Assembly: GCF_004010955.1 (NCBI RefSeq) | Contig: NZ_CP025227.1 | Span: 1,054,001 to 1,118,000, forward strand | DNA from: Actinomyces wuliandei | GTDB lineage: Bacteria > Actinomycetota > Actinomycetes > Actinomycetales > Actinomycetaceae | Direction of reading: 5' to 3' | DNA length: 64,000 nucleotides | Shown here: one piece after another, positions 45,135 to 54,829 of the stretch | How positions within the stretch are numbered: position 1 is the stretch's first letter | Layout of the letters: every line of letters begins with the position of its first letter | Notes under the pieces: model-generated | Databases searched by the model: none | Told to the model about the DNA's origin: nothing | What the model saw: only the letters and a program-made list of their open reading frames with translations | Program-made: the position numbers and the translations under genes

Positions 45135-46678
45135 CGGTCTGTGTCCTCCCTTGGGCTCACACTGCGGTCAGTCATAGTGTGAAGGGGGATCCTCAGGGAG
45201 AACAAGGACCCCAGCCCCAGGAAGGAGCGTATCTCCAGGCAGCCGTGGTGGGCCACGGCGATGCTGTCCACGATGCTCAGGCCCAGCCCCGTGCCCGACG
45301 CCTTCTGCGCCGCCGCCGCAGTGCGGCCAAAACGCTTGCGCACCAGGGGCAGGTCCTCCTCCGCGATGCCGATGCCCTCGTCCCTGACCCACATGAGCAG
45401 GCTGGAGCCGTCCACCCGGGAGCCCAGGCGCACCCGGGACCCGGGGTCGGAGTACTTGACAGCGTTCGCCGCCAGCTGCAGCCAGGCCTGGGTGATCCGG
45501 GTCGGGTCCACCATGCAGCAGATGCCCGCGACCTCCTCCAGCTGCCAGCGGCGGTCCCCCAGGCCCTGAGCCTTCTCGAAGACCTGCTGAGTGAGGACGG
45601 AGACGTCCACCTGCTGGGGGTTGATGACGTTGGTCTCGGACACGTCGGCCAGCAGGAGGAGGTCGTTGACCAGGGTGCCCATCCTGTCCACCTCGTCGAT
45701 GGCCAGCTCCCGGGTCTGGGCGACGTCCTCGGCGTCGTCAGGGTCGAGGAGCTCGAGGTGGCCACGGACCACGGTGATGGGCGTGCGCAGCTCGTGGCCG
45801 ACGTCGTCAAGCAGGTCGCGCTGGGCCTCGACCGAGCGCTGGACACGGTCCAGCATCCAGTTGATGGCCACAGCCAGCGTGGTCAGGTCGTCGCGCCCGC
45901 GCACGGGTACGCGGGAGGTCAGGTCGTTCTCACCGATGGCCTCAGTCGCCTCACGCAGCTGGCCGATCGGCCGCAGCAGCCGCTCCACGGCGAACCACGC
46001 CAGCGCCGCCACGAGCGCCACGGTAAAGACCGCGCTGGCTGCGTACATCACCATGGTGCGGCGCAGGTCCGCGTAGGCGGCGTCCAGGTCCACCACGTGG
46101 ACCAGGGCCGCCCCTGTCGCCGAGCCGGACGCGGTCCTGGTCGGGGCGACCATGACGCGGTACCTCGCCTGGGAGGTCCGGACCTCCTCAATGACCACCT
46201 TGTCGCCGGTCACGTGGGACTCCAGGTGGTGGACCAGCTCCAGGTCGTTCTCGGGAGCGAAGGCTGCCTGGGTGGGAGGCAGCAGCGTCAGCTCGGAGCC
46301 GACGAAGCCCAGCCCGGCCTCGTCAGGCCCCAGGACCGACTGCTGGATGTAGGTGTAGACCGCCTGGGAGGGCTCGGAGAAAGGAGCCCCCGTGTCCGGG
46401 TCCACCCCCTGGTCGACCAGCTCCTTGAACCTGTCCCGGCTGCGCTCCAGCTGGGCGTTGACGTCGTTGCTGATGCTGTTCTGGCCCAGCAACCACACGA
46501 AGAGCCCGGAGACCCCCAGGGCCACTCCCGCCACCACGACGATGGCGACCATCACCCGGGTGCCGATGGTGACAGACGCGACAACCTGGGGCTCCTTGGC
46601 GGGGTTCCCGGCGTCCTCACCGCCCGCCCACTCAGGGGGGTGGGGGTGTCCAGCCCCTGGGCGGCGAGGCAGGCGCAT
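45131..46678 (-). CDS. Membrane sensor histidine kinase (HAMP, HisKA)
   Basis: Sensor kinase of 515 residues. TM1 (about 40-65, VMVAIVVVAGVALGVSGLFVWLL), an extracytoplasmic domain of about 130 residues, TM2 (about 200-220), HAMP, then HisKA with the phospho-acceptor in LLDDVGHELRTPITVV and a HATPase (LAANAVKYSD, DEGIGIAEEDL, GTGLGLSIV). ATG 46678 has AGGGGG upstream and starts 12 bases after the dehydrogenase stop. It partners the overlapping OmpR-type regulator; the signal sensed is unknown. Confidence 0.93.
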   Translation of the reverse strand: MRLPRRPGAGHPHPPEWAGGEDAGNPAKEPQVVASVTIGTRVMVAIVVVAGVALGVSGLFVWLLGQNSISNDVNAQLERSRDRFKELVDQGVDPDTGAPFSEPSQAVYTYIQQSVLGPDEAGLGFVGSELTLLPPTQAAFAPENDLELVHHLESHVTGDKVVIEEVRTSQARYRVMVAPTRTASGSATGAALVHVVDLDAAYADLRRTMVMYAASAVFTVALVAALAWFAVERLLRPIGQLREATEAIGENDLTSRVPVRGRDDLTTLAVAINWMLDRVQRSVEAQRDLLDDVGHELRTPITVVRGHLELLDPDDAEDVAQTRELAIDEVDRMGTLVNDLLLLADVSETNVINPQQVDVSVLTQQVFEKAQGLGDRRWQLEEVAGICCMVDPTRITQAWLQLAANAVKYSDPGSRVRLGSRVDGSSLLMWVRDEGIGIAEEDLPLVRKRFGRTAAAAQKASGTGLGLSIVDSIAVAHHGCLEIRSFLGLGSLFSLRIPLHTMTDRSVSPREDTDR

Positions 46679-46690
46679 GCTCAGCACCCC

Positions 46691-48007
46691 CTAGCGCCCG
46701 ACTCCCACGTACTGCCACCCGGCCTCGCGCCAGGCGGCCGGGTCCAGGGCATTACGGGCGTCGATGACGACCTGGCGGGCGACGTGCGCGGCCACCAGGG
46801 CGGGGTCGAGCTCCACGAACTGGTCCCACTCGGTGAGCAGCAGGACCAGCTCAGCCCCCTCCAGCGCCGTGGACACGTCCTCCTCACGCCTGACGTGAGG
46901 GTGGGTACGTGCCACCACGGGCAGGGCGTGGGGGTCGCAGACGGTGACCACGGCCCCGAGGTCTGACAGGCGAGAGGCCACGTCCAGGGCGGGGGAGTCG
47001 CGTACGTCGTCACTGTCCGGCTTGAAGGCCGCACCCAGGATGGTGACGGGTACCTCGCTGAGGTCCCCGCCCACGTGCTCCAGGGCCAGGGCCACCACCC
47101 GCTCCCGCTGGGCCTGGTTGACCGAGTCCACTGTCTCCAGGAGGCTGGCCAGGCCCTCGGCGCCGTGTGCCCGGGCACTGGCCTGCAGCGCCCTGATGTC
47201 CTTAGGGAGGCAGCCTCCCCCGAATCCCACGCCCGCCCGCAGGAAGCGGTGTCCGATGCGGGCGTCGTAGCCGATGGCCTGGGCCAGCACAGTGACGTCC
47301 GCCCCGGCTGCCTCGCACAGCCCCGCCATCGCGTTGATGAAGCTGATCTTGGTGGCCAGGAAGGAGTTCGCCGCAGTCTTGACCAGCTCGGCGGTGGCGT
47401 AGTCGGTGAGGATCCGCGGGATCCCCTCAGCCAGGAGAGGGGCGTAGACAGCGTCAAGGACCTGCTGGGACTCCAGCGCCTCCTGGGGCTCCTCGGCAAG
47501 CCCGTAAACGATGCGGTCAGGGTGCAAGGTGTCCCTCACGGCGAAGCCCTCTCGGAGGAACTCTGGGTTCCAGGCTGTGCGCGCCCGCCCGGCCAGACGC
47601 TCGCTGACCTCATGGGCCGTGCCCACCGGGACCGTGGACTTGCCGACGACCAGCGGCCCGTGGCCCTCGGGAAGAACAGACCGCAGCAGCTCGACGGCGG
47701 AGCGCACCTGAGACAGGTCGGCCTGGCCCCCGTCGGCGGACTGGGGGGTGCCCACGGCGATGAAGTGGACCTCCACGGCCGCCATCTCCTCCCGCGAGGG
47801 GCTGGCGGTGAAGCGCAGGCGACCGCCCTCCACCTGGGAGGCCAGCAGCTCGGGCAGGCCCGGCTCGTAGAAGGGGGCCTCGCCCCGTGACAGCGCAGCC
47901 ACCCGCTCGGGGTCGGTGTCGATCCCCAGGACGTCGTGGCCCAGGGAGGCCATGGCGGCGGCGTGGACGGCACCGAGGTAGCCGCATCCGATCACTGACA
48001 GCTGCAT
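46691..48007 (-). CDS. UDP-glucose/GDP-mannose dehydrogenase family
   Basis: NAD-dependent nucleotide-sugar dehydrogenase, 438 residues, most like UDP-glucose 6-dehydrogenase, which makes UDP-glucuronate for polysaccharides. It has the Rossmann start GCGYLGAVHAAAMASLGHDV, the catalytic Cys in GFGGGCLPKDI and the C-terminal motif LGAAFKPDSDDVRDSPALDV. ATG 48007 is used; ribosome site weak (GGAA). It overlaps the upstream phosphotransferase by 16 bases. In this cluster it would supply the donor for one of the glycosyltransferases. Confidence 0.9.
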   Translation of the reverse strand: MQLSVIGCGYLGAVHAAAMASLGHDVLGIDTDPERVAALSRGEAPFYEPGLPELLASQVEGGRLRFTASPSREEMAAVEVHFIAVGTPQSADGGQADLSQVRSAVELLRSVLPEGHGPLVVGKSTVPVGTAHEVSERLAGRARTAWNPEFLREGFAVRDTLHPDRIVYGLAEEPQEALESQQVLDAVYAPLLAEGIPRILTDYATAELVKTAANSFLATKISFINAMAGLCEAAGADVTVLAQAIGYDARIGHRFLRAGVGFGGGCLPKDIRALQASARAHGAEGLASLLETVDSVNQAQRERVVALALEHVGGDLSEVPVTILGAAFKPDSDDVRDSPALDVASRLSDLGAVVTVCDPHALPVVARTHPHVRREEDVSTALEGAELVLLLTEWDQFVELDPALVAAHVARQVVIDARNALDPAAWREAGWQYVGVGR

Positions 48008-49062
48008 GATGAGTTCCAATCAATGGTACGTGACATGGACAGGGTATCTTCCAGGCGGCGCGACACCCAGGCAGGAAGCCAGGTGTGGGCCGCAGGCCTG
48101 AAGGCATGGACGAAGACCAGGCGCAGGGCGGCGGCGTGGCGGTACACCCGCAGCCTAGAGGCGCTGGTGGGAAGGGAGCGGGCCAGGTCGTCAAGGAGGC
48201 CGCTGACCACCTGGAGGCCGTGCAGGCTCAGGCGGCCGTGGACGGTCATCAGCTCGAGGTGGGCCATGAGGTTGCCCAGGTCGAGGGCGGGCTCGGCAAG
48301 CGCGGGAGTGTCCAGGTCCAGCAGCGACGCCTCGGTGCCGTCCCACAGGACCTGACCGTCGTGGAGGTCGCGGTGGGCGACGATGACTGCGCCCGGGTCC
48401 TGCCCCAGCTCGGCACAGGTGACCTCGACCTCCTCCTCCAGGCGTGACAGGCTGGTGCCCTCCGGAAGGAGGGGCTCCAGCAGGCCGTGCCCGGCTGCCC
48501 GGTCGAACCAGCGGCGCAGCACCTGGGCCTCCTGACGGGGGCCGTGGACGGGAAGGTTCGCCCTGACCTGGGCCAGCGCGGCCCAGGCCTGCGTCAGGTG
48601 CTCCCAGCCGACCAGGCCGTCGTCACCAAGGTCGCGCAGGCTGCGCCCGGGAAGCAGCTCCAGGTCGACGTGGCAGTGCGAGGAGCCCAGGACCCGGGCG
48701 GTGCGTAGTCCCGTGGCGGCGAAGGCGCCCGCCCCCGCCGGGCTGGCCAGAGGCGTGGCCCGGCCCCGCCGCACCGCCTTGCGGACGCTGTCACTGCCGA
48801 TGGTGACGGCACGTCGGCCGTAGCGGTGCACCACGAGCCGTCCCGGGGCCGTGGGGGACAGGGCGGGCAGCGCGGGGTCCGTGCCGTAGGGGAGGAGGTG
48901 GACCTCTCCCTGGGCGCTCAGCTCGCCGGCTCTGAGGCGCTCCTCCTGGTCGCGGCACTCGATACTGACGGCCCCGTCCCGTCCCGGCCAGGCCCGCAGC
49001 AGCCCGGGGACGGCCTGCAGGCGCTCCAGGGTGCCTGCCTGCCCGGGTGTCACCGCTTCCAT
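47992..49062 (-). CDS. APH-fold phosphotransferase (first of two)
   Basis: A 356-residue aminoglycoside-phosphotransferase/choline-kinase-fold protein. Catalytic HRDLHDGQVLWDG (about residues 260-270) is followed by LLDLDTPALAEPALDLGNL, the metal-binding Asp region. ATG 49062 has GGAGGAGG 7 bases upstream. It overlaps both neighbours. Because it sits between another APH-fold gene and a sugar dehydrogenase in a glycan cluster, it more likely phosphorylates a sugar, lipid or polyol than an antibiotic. Substrate unknown. Confidence 0.78.
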   Translation of the reverse strand: MEAVTPGQAGTLERLQAVPGLLRAWPGRDGAVSIECRDQEERLRAGELSAQGEVHLLPYGTDPALPALSPTAPGRLVVHRYGRRAVTIGSDSVRKAVRRGRATPLASPAGAGAFAATGLRTARVLGSSHCHVDLELLPGRSLRDLGDDGLVGWEHLTQAWAALAQVRANLPVHGPRQEAQVLRRWFDRAAGHGLLEPLLPEGTSLSRLEEEVEVTCAELGQDPGAVIVAHRDLHDGQVLWDGTEASLLDLDTPALAEPALDLGNLMAHLELMTVHGRLSLHGLQVVSGLLDDLARSLPTSASRLRVYRHAAALRLVFVHAFRPAAHTWLPAWVSRRLEDTLSMSRTIDWNSSCSCQ

Positions 49063-50312
49063 GGGCACGCCTCCTCCAGGTAGGTGAGCGTCTCGTCGAT
49101 GTCCTGGCGCCACGTGGGGGCCGCCTGGTGCAGCGGCTCGGCCAGCCGGGACAGGCGGGCCAGGGCGAGGGCTGTGCCCAGCTCCTCCCTGCCGGGAACC
49201 GTGCCCCCGCCGTGGGCATAGCCTGACAGGAAGGCCTGCGAGACCCCGGGCGGGGCCACCGACAGGTAGGCACCCAGGTCGGTGGCCGCAGGTGCCAGGC
49301 GTGCCCGGTCAAAGTCCGTCAGCCACACCTGGCCGGTGGACGGGTCGTGCAGGAACTGGTCGGCGGAGGCGTCGCCGTGCACCAGGAGAGGTGTCCCGGG
49401 CAGGTGGCGGGGCAGCGCGGCGCCCACGGACACGGCCCGCGCGGCCAGGTCCGGGGCTACGGCCTCCAGCACGCTGGCGTGCGCCCGGGCAAGGTCACCG
49501 GGGCTGGGGTGCCCGTCGGGCAGCCGCTGGCGCAACCGTGCGGGTAGTTGCGGGGTGCCCGCGTGCAGGGCGGCCAGGAGCGCCCCTGCCTGGTAGTGGT
49601 CACCCGGCTGGCTGGAGGCGGCGAGGTCCTGGCGACCGCAGCGCTGCTGGACGCTGACGTGCCCGGGGTCCGCCTGCCCCAGGTCCTCCTCCAGCCTGGG
49701 GACGGGGACCAGACTGCCCGCGAATCGGTGGACCTCCTCGAGCAGAAGGCCCTTGTCCACCTCCCCGGCACGTATCCGGGCCACCGTGTGCTCCTGGCGG
49801 ACCACCAGCCGACGGGCCGGGTTGTAGCGCAGCACGTCATCAGGCTCCCAGGAGCCCACCGCCCCATGGTGCAGGGCACGGTCCAGGTGGGGCAGGAGCC
49901 AGGGGTCGTCGGCCACCTGGCCCACCAGCAGGACCAGTCCGCCGCCCAGGCAGGAGGTGGTGGCGCTACGGCCTGTCCTGGCGAGCTGACGCAGGGTCTT
50001 GCGCGCCTTGGAGGTGGAGACGGGCCACAGGATCCTCGCCCAGCCGCTTGCGTGGCCTGTCCGGCGGTCCTCCAGGGACATCAGCATCGAGACCTCAGGC
50101 TTGACCCTGAGGTGGGCGGCGCGCACCTGGGCACCGGTGCGCGCGCTGAGCCAGTCGGCGTCCAGGACCCGCTCCAGGACCCCGGTAGTCGAGGTGTCAC
50201 CCAGGCAGGCGCCGTCGAGTGGGTAGCTGGCCGGGGGCAGGTCCTCCCAGGAGACAGGTGCTGGGGAGACGGGTACTGAGGAGGGGGAGGGAAACGTGCT
50301 CGTCCCGCTCAT
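49050..50312 (-). CDS. APH-fold phosphotransferase (second of two)
   Basis: A 420-residue APH-fold kinase with LLVHGDASADQFLHD (catalytic loop) and VWLTDFDRARLAPAATDLGAYL (metal-binding loop). The N-terminal 60 residues are extra. It differs clearly from its neighbour and is not a simple duplicate. ATG 50312 overlaps the ABC-transporter stop (ATGA) and has GGGAGG upstream. It overlaps the next kinase gene by 13 bases. Substrate unknown; context suggests a glycan or glycolipid precursor. Confidence 0.78.
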   Translation of the reverse strand: MSGTSTFPSPSSVPVSPAPVSWEDLPPASYPLDGACLGDTSTTGVLERVLDADWLSARTGAQVRAAHLRVKPEVSMLMSLEDRRTGHASGWARILWPVSTSKARKTLRQLARTGRSATTSCLGGGLVLLVGQVADDPWLLPHLDRALHHGAVGSWEPDDVLRYNPARRLVVRQEHTVARIRAGEVDKGLLLEEVHRFAGSLVPVPRLEEDLGQADPGHVSVQQRCGRQDLAASSQPGDHYQAGALLAALHAGTPQLPARLRQRLPDGHPSPGDLARAHASVLEAVAPDLAARAVSVGAALPRHLPGTPLLVHGDASADQFLHDPSTGQVWLTDFDRARLAPAATDLGAYLSVAPPGVSQAFLSGYAHGGGTVPGREELGTALALARLSRLAEPLHQAAPTWRQDIDETLTYLEEACPWKR

Positions 50313-52468
50313 GCCACGTCCTCCCTGCTGTGCAGGCGCAGCCTGCCCTCCGTGTGCTTTGCCGGGTCTGTCACCGCGTTCTTCGCCGCCTCCTCGGTGT
50401 CTATGTCCTTGGGGTCTACGGTGCCGTCCCCGGCGTCGTGCCCCGCTGTGTCGTCTCCGTCGTCTTCCGCCATGCCGTCCAACGCGTCGTGGGCAGCGTT
50501 CCTCTCCACGTCCTGAGTGAGTCCGGACAGCGCCATAGGTGGTGGGCTCTGCGTGCCTCCTGCCGACGCCCAGGCACGGAAGGCCTCGGAGGACTTCAGA
50601 AGCCTGCTGGGCCTGTCCGCCAGGCGGATGTGCCCGTCCTCGACCCACACCACCCGGTCGGCCCGCATGGCGACCTCCGGGTCGTGGGTGACGGTCAGGG
50701 TGGTGCGGCCCTCGACCAGCCGGTCGATGGCGTTGAGCACCAGGGTGGTAGAGGCCGGGTCCAGGCCGGTGGTCGCCTCGTCGAGGATGACGACCGGGGA
50801 GTTACGCAGCAGGGCGCGGGCGATGGCCACCCGTTGGCGCTGGCCGCCCGACAGCGTCCCGCCCCGCTCGCCCACGACAGTGTCGTAGCCCTCAGGCATC
50901 TGGGTGATGAAGTCGTGGGCGTGAGCCGCGCGCGCGGCCTCCTCGACCTCCTCGTCAGTGGCGTCCTGCCTGCCCAGGCGGATGTTGTCACGGATCGACC
51001 CGGTCAGCAGGACCGCCTCCTGGTGGAGGACGGAGACCTGGGAGCGCAGGTAGGCCAGGTTGATCTCCTCCAGGGGGTGCCCGTCGAGGGTGACCTGCCC
51101 GCTGACAGGGTCCATGGCCCGGGTGACCAGGGAGGTCAGTGTCGACTTGCCCGACCCTGAGGGGCCGACCAGCACGACGTGCTGGCCCGGAGTCACCGTC
51201 AGGTCCACCCCGTGGAGCACCTCGGTGCCCTCGTAGGCGGCACGCACCGCTGAGAAGCGGATCAGGCCGCGCACCCGGGCAGGAGTCAGCCCCGGCTCGG
51301 CAGAGACGATGTCGGGGGTGATCTCCAGCAGCGTAGCCACCCTCTCGCCGGAGGCTGCGGCCCGGGCGATGCGCCCGGTGTACTTGGCCATGTCCCGCAG
51401 GGGCTTCATGGTGGTACGCAGGTAGGTGGTGAACAGCACCAGGTCCCCGGGCGACATGGCCCCGGCCAGGACCCTCATCCCGCCGCCAACCATGACCACG
51501 GCCGTGGCGACCCCGACGATGACGTCGGTGGTGCGCTCCAGCCTGGCGGCGATGCGACGAGAGCGGACCCCTTCCGTGAGCGACTTGGCGTTGGCGCCGG
51601 TGAACCGTTTCTGGATCAAGGGCTCCAGCCCGTAGGACTGGACCACCTTGATGGCCCCTAGCGCCTCCTGGGCGGTGTTGGCCAGGTGGCCCTCAGCCTT
51701 GCGTGAGCGCATGGAGGCGGACGTGATGTGCCGGGAGGTCCCGGAGGACGCCAGGACGAAGGCGCCTACGGCCAGCACGACGACGACTGCCAGCAGCGGG
51801 TCCAGCACCACCATGACCACCAGCATCACCACCAGGGTGAGCAGGTTGGCCGCCAGCGGCATGCCCGCTGTGACCGCTACCTCCTGCATCCGGTTGATGT
51901 CGGCGATGAGGCGCTGGACGGTGTCGGCGCTGCGGTTGCGGGAGTGGAACTGCTGGGACAGTCCCTGCACGTGGCTGAAGACCCGGACGCGCAGGGCTGC
52001 GGCGGTGCGCGAGCCCACCAGGGCGAAGGCGACGGTGGCCAGGTAGCTGCACAACGCCCTGGCGGAGACCACGGCGACCTGCAGCGCGCCCAGCCCTAGC
52101 AGCCCCGGCAGGCCGACCGGGGCCGTGCCCGTGTCGGTCCCCAGGGAGGACACCACCGAGTCGATGACGATCTTGAGGGGCCAGGGCTCCAGCACCCTGA
52201 ACCCGACCTCGGCCAGGAGGGCGACGATGCCGCCCAGCAGGAGCGGCCACATGGGCCTGGCATCGCGCCACACCATCCTCAGGGTGCGCCGCATGGGGGC
52301 GGGGGTCTCCTCCTCCACTGCCTGTGCCGCCCCGGCCACCTGTGTCCCGGGCGGGGTACGGTCGTGCTGAGTAGTCCTGCGCTGAGTGCTGTCGCGCCGG
52401 GCAGCGTGCTGGGCGTTGTCGTCGCTGCCACGCCCCGGGGTGCTGTCAGGTACTGGCTGCTCAGGCAC
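50309..52468 (-). CDS. ABC exporter (TMD-NBD half-transporter)
   Basis: A 719-residue type IV ABC exporter. About 60 disordered residues precede the six-helix membrane domain (about 65-365). The NBD has Walker [11 protein letters not shown], signature [18 protein letters not shown], Walker [13 protein letters not shown] and VTHD. A 75-residue Asp/Glu-rich tail ends the protein. It probably works as a homodimer, as no second half-transporter is present. GTG 52468 overlaps the glycosyltransferase stop by 8 bases. In context it exports or flips the glycosylated product. Confidence 0.88.
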   Translation of the reverse strand: MPEQPVPDSTPGRGSDDNAQHAARRDSTQRRTTQHDRTPPGTQVAGAAQAVEEETPAPMRRTLRMVWRDARPMWPLLLGGIVALLAEVGFRVLEPWPLKIVIDSVVSSLGTDTGTAPVGLPGLLGLGALQVAVVSARALCSYLATVAFALVGSRTAAALRVRVFSHVQGLSQQFHSRNRSADTVQRLIADINRMQEVAVTAGMPLAANLLTLVVMLVVMVVLDPLLAVVVVLAVGAFVLASSGTSRHITSASMRSRKAEGHLANTAQEALGAIKVVQSYGLEPLIQKRFTGANAKSLTEGVRSRRIAARLERTTDVIVGVATAVVMVGGGMRVLAGAMSPGDLVLFTTYLRTTMKPLRDMAKYTGRIARAAASGERVATLLEITPDIVSAEPGLTPARVRGLIRFSAVRAAYEGTEVLHGVDLTVTPGQHVVLVGPSGSGKSTLTSLVTRAMDPVSGQVTLDGHPLEEINLAYLRSQVSVLHQEAVLLTGSIRDNIRLGRQDATDEEVEEAARAAHAHDFITQMPEGYDTVVGERGGTLSGGQRQRVAIARALLRNSPVVILDEATTGLDPASTTLVLNAIDRLVEGRTTLTVTHDPEVAMRADRVVWVEDGHIRLADRPSRLLKSSEAFRAWASAGGTQSPPPMALSGLTQDVERNAAHDALDGMAEDDGDDTAGHDAGDGTVDPKDIDTEEAAKNAVTDPAKHTEGRLRLHSREDVA

Positions 52469-53621
52469 GGCCTACCCCCGCAGCGTCCAGGATGGTGGCG
52501 ACCACGCCCGCCCACGAGTGGCGCTGCTCCGCCCGGCGGCGTCCCAGCGCGCCCACCTGGGCGCGCTGGGAGGGGTCTGCGGCCAGGGCGTCGATGGCTT
52601 GTGCCAGGCTGTGGGGGTCCGAGGGCGGCACCAGGGTGCCCAGCCCCTCCAGCAGCTGGGGCACCTGCCCCACGGCTGAGGCCACGACCGGCAGCCCGCA
52701 GGCCAGGTACTCCAGGACCTTGAGGGGGGAGAAGTACTGCTGCTCCTCCCCGCCCAGGTCCGGGTAGGGGGCCACTCCGATTGCCGACCCGGCCAGGTGG
52801 TCGGGCATGTCCTGGGGGGCGACGGCACCGCGGAAGTCGACGTCCAGGCCCAGCTCGGCCGCCTGTGACCGCAGGGCTGGCATCTGGGGGCCGGAACCGA
52901 TGATCCTCAGGCTCCACGGGACCTGGGCCAGGGAGGCGGCCGAGAGCAGGTCGCTCACCCCGTGCCAGGGCTTGAGCGTGCCCACGAAGGTCACCACCAC
53001 CTGGTGGGGGTCCTCCGGCTGAGGCTGGATACGGCGCACGCTGACGCCGTTGGGCACGGTGATGACCCGCCTGCTCCCCGCGTCGGCGTGACCGGGGTCG
53101 GCGGCTCGCGCGTGCTGCCGCACCCAGGCGGCGACCGGCTCCGAGACGCAGGCGGTGGCCGAGGCGGCGCCCACCTGGGCGGCGAGGACATCCCAGGCAC
53201 GCTCCTGGTCCACCAGCTCACGGTGCTGACGCTGCTCCTCCACGAGGGGAGAGTTGACCTCCAGGACGCCGGAGATCGTCTCCGAGCCGGTGACGACACG
53301 GGCCAGGGTGTCGCTGAACAGGGAGTAGCGCTCATAGACCAGGTCGGCGCCGTCGGCGGCCACCATCTGGGCCACCTGCTGGGCCGCCCGGCCCTGCGCC
53401 TGCTCACGCTCCGCGGTGGTGGCTCCGGTCACCTCCACGGTGCGCACCGGCAGGTCCGTGAGGTCATCGGGTACGTGCTCGCCCAGGCGTGCCGTGTAGA
53501 GGACGACGTCGTGCCCCAGTGCCCGCAGCTCGCGCAGGACCTCCTGGACGTGGACCGAGGCCCCCTTGGTCCCGAAGACGGGGATCCCGGGGTCAAGACA
53601 GATGTAGGCGACTCGCATCAT
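52461..53621 (-). CDS. GT4-family glycosyltransferase
   Basis: A 386-residue GT-B fold retaining glycosyltransferase. The acceptor half starts MRVAYICLDPGIPVFGTKGASVHVQEV with the Gly-rich loop; the donor half has VVTFVGTLKPWHGV and the E(x7)E-type SPLKVLEYLACGLPVVAS. It starts at tandem ATGs overlapping the previous stop (ATGA). One of three glycosyltransferases in the run; donor and acceptor sugars unknown. Confidence 0.88.
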   Translation of the reverse strand: MMRVAYICLDPGIPVFGTKGASVHVQEVLRELRALGHDVVLYTARLGEHVPDDLTDLPVRTVEVTGATTAEREQAQGRAAQQVAQMVAADGADLVYERYSLFSDTLARVVTGSETISGVLEVNSPLVEEQRQHRELVDQERAWDVLAAQVGAASATACVSEPVAAWVRQHARAADPGHADAGSRRVITVPNGVSVRRIQPQPEDPHQVVVTFVGTLKPWHGVSDLLSAASLAQVPWSLRIIGSGPQMPALRSQAAELGLDVDFRGAVAPQDMPDHLAGSAIGVAPYPDLGGEEQQYFSPLKVLEYLACGLPVVASAVGQVPQLLEGLGTLVPPSDPHSLAQAIDALAADPSQRAQVGALGRRRAEQRHSWAGVVATILDAAGVGRA

Positions 53622-54829
53622 GCTCCTCCCCAGCTGTCGGACTGCCAGGCTGACAGCGCCGCAGCCTGGTGGCGGGAGTCGAACTGCTCCTCAATGAGGG
53701 CGCGCGCGCCCTGCGCCAGCTTGAGGGTGTCGGTCGTGCCGTCAGCGATCCTGTGCAGCGCCCGGGCCAGATCGCCGGGGCTGCCCGGCGGCAGCAGCAC
53801 ACCGGTCTCCCCGTCGCGCACCACTTCCGGCAGGCCGGAGACGGCGGTGGCGACCACAGGGGTCCCTGAGGCCATCGCCTCCAGCACCACCGTGGGCAGG
53901 CCGTCAATGTTGCCGTCCTCGGCCTCGACGCACGGCGCGGCGAACACGTCGCAGCGGGACAGCAGGCAGCGCACCTCGGCCTGGGTCATCGGCCCGAGCA
54001 GGCGCACCTGGCCACTGAGGCCCAGCTCGGTGACCTGGGACTCAAGATTGTCGCGCTCCTCCCCGTCCCCGGCGATGTCCAGCTGGACCGGGACCGAGGC
54101 GTCGGCCAGGAGCCTGACGGCATCGACCAGGTCGGCAAACCCCTTCTTGGGCACCAGGCGGCCCACGGCAGCGACCTGGAGGGGGAGGGTCGGCCGGGTC
54201 GGGGGCGAGTAGGGGAAGCGCTCCAGCTCCAGGGCGTTGTAGCGCAGGGAGACTGTCGCGCCTGTGCCCGCCAGCAGGGTGCGCAGGTGGGCCTCGTTGT
54301 ACTGGCTGATGGCGATGACTCTCTCGGCGTCGGTGCACACCCGACGCAGCCACTGGGGGTCCACCGAGTTGTGGTAGATGTCCTTGGCGTGGGTCGTGAC
54401 CGTGTAGGGCACGCCGGTCAGGGTGGAGGCGATCCAGGTGACGCGGGCGGACAGGGAGGCGAAGTGCGCGTGCAGGTGGGTGATGCCGTCGGCACGCACC
54501 CTGCTGGCCAGCTCGACGCCCTGTGCCACCTCGTCGCCAGGCAGGGTCGCCAGGACCGGCATGATCTGGGCAAAACGCTCCCGCTCCTCCTCGCTGGCCA
54601 GGTAGCCGGTGAGCTGGGCCCACATGTCGCTGGCCTTGAGCGGGCGGCTCACCCACTGCACCCTGGCCCGGACCCTGGCGATCTCGGGGTGGAAGCGTGC
54701 GTCCGTGGTGGGGCGCAGCGCGTAGATGGACAGGTCGTCCCCCAGGGCCTCGCGGGCCAGGATCTCCGTGACGACGAAGGTCTCGGAGAAGCGGGGGTAG
54801 ACCTTGAGGACGTAGCCGATGCGCTTCAT
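53618..54829 (-). CDS. GT4-family glycosyltransferase
   Basis: A 403-residue GT-B glycosyltransferase resembling colanic-acid/WcaL-type enzymes: KRIGYVLKVYPRFSETFVVTEI at the N-terminus, HLHAHFASLSARVTW, VAAVGRLVPKKGFADLVDA and the donor-site DGLPTVVLEAMASGTPVVAT. ATG 54829 overlaps the previous stop (ATGA) and has AAGGAG about 10 bases upstream. The WcaL-like start suggests exopolysaccharide or glycolipid assembly. Confidence 0.88.
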   Translation of the reverse strand: MKRIGYVLKVYPRFSETFVVTEILAREALGDDLSIYALRPTTDARFHPEIARVRARVQWVSRPLKASDMWAQLTGYLASEEERERFAQIMPVLATLPGDEVAQGVELASRVRADGITHLHAHFASLSARVTWIASTLTGVPYTVTTHAKDIYHNSVDPQWLRRVCTDAERVIAISQYNEAHLRTLLAGTGATVSLRYNALELERFPYSPPTRPTLPLQVAAVGRLVPKKGFADLVDAVRLLADASVPVQLDIAGDGEERDNLESQVTELGLSGQVRLLGPMTQAEVRCLLSRCDVFAAPCVEAEDGNIDGLPTVVLEAMASGTPVVATAVSGLPEVVRDGETGVLLPPGSPGDLARALHRIADGTTDTLKLAQGARALIEEQFDSRHQAAALSAWQSDSWGGA

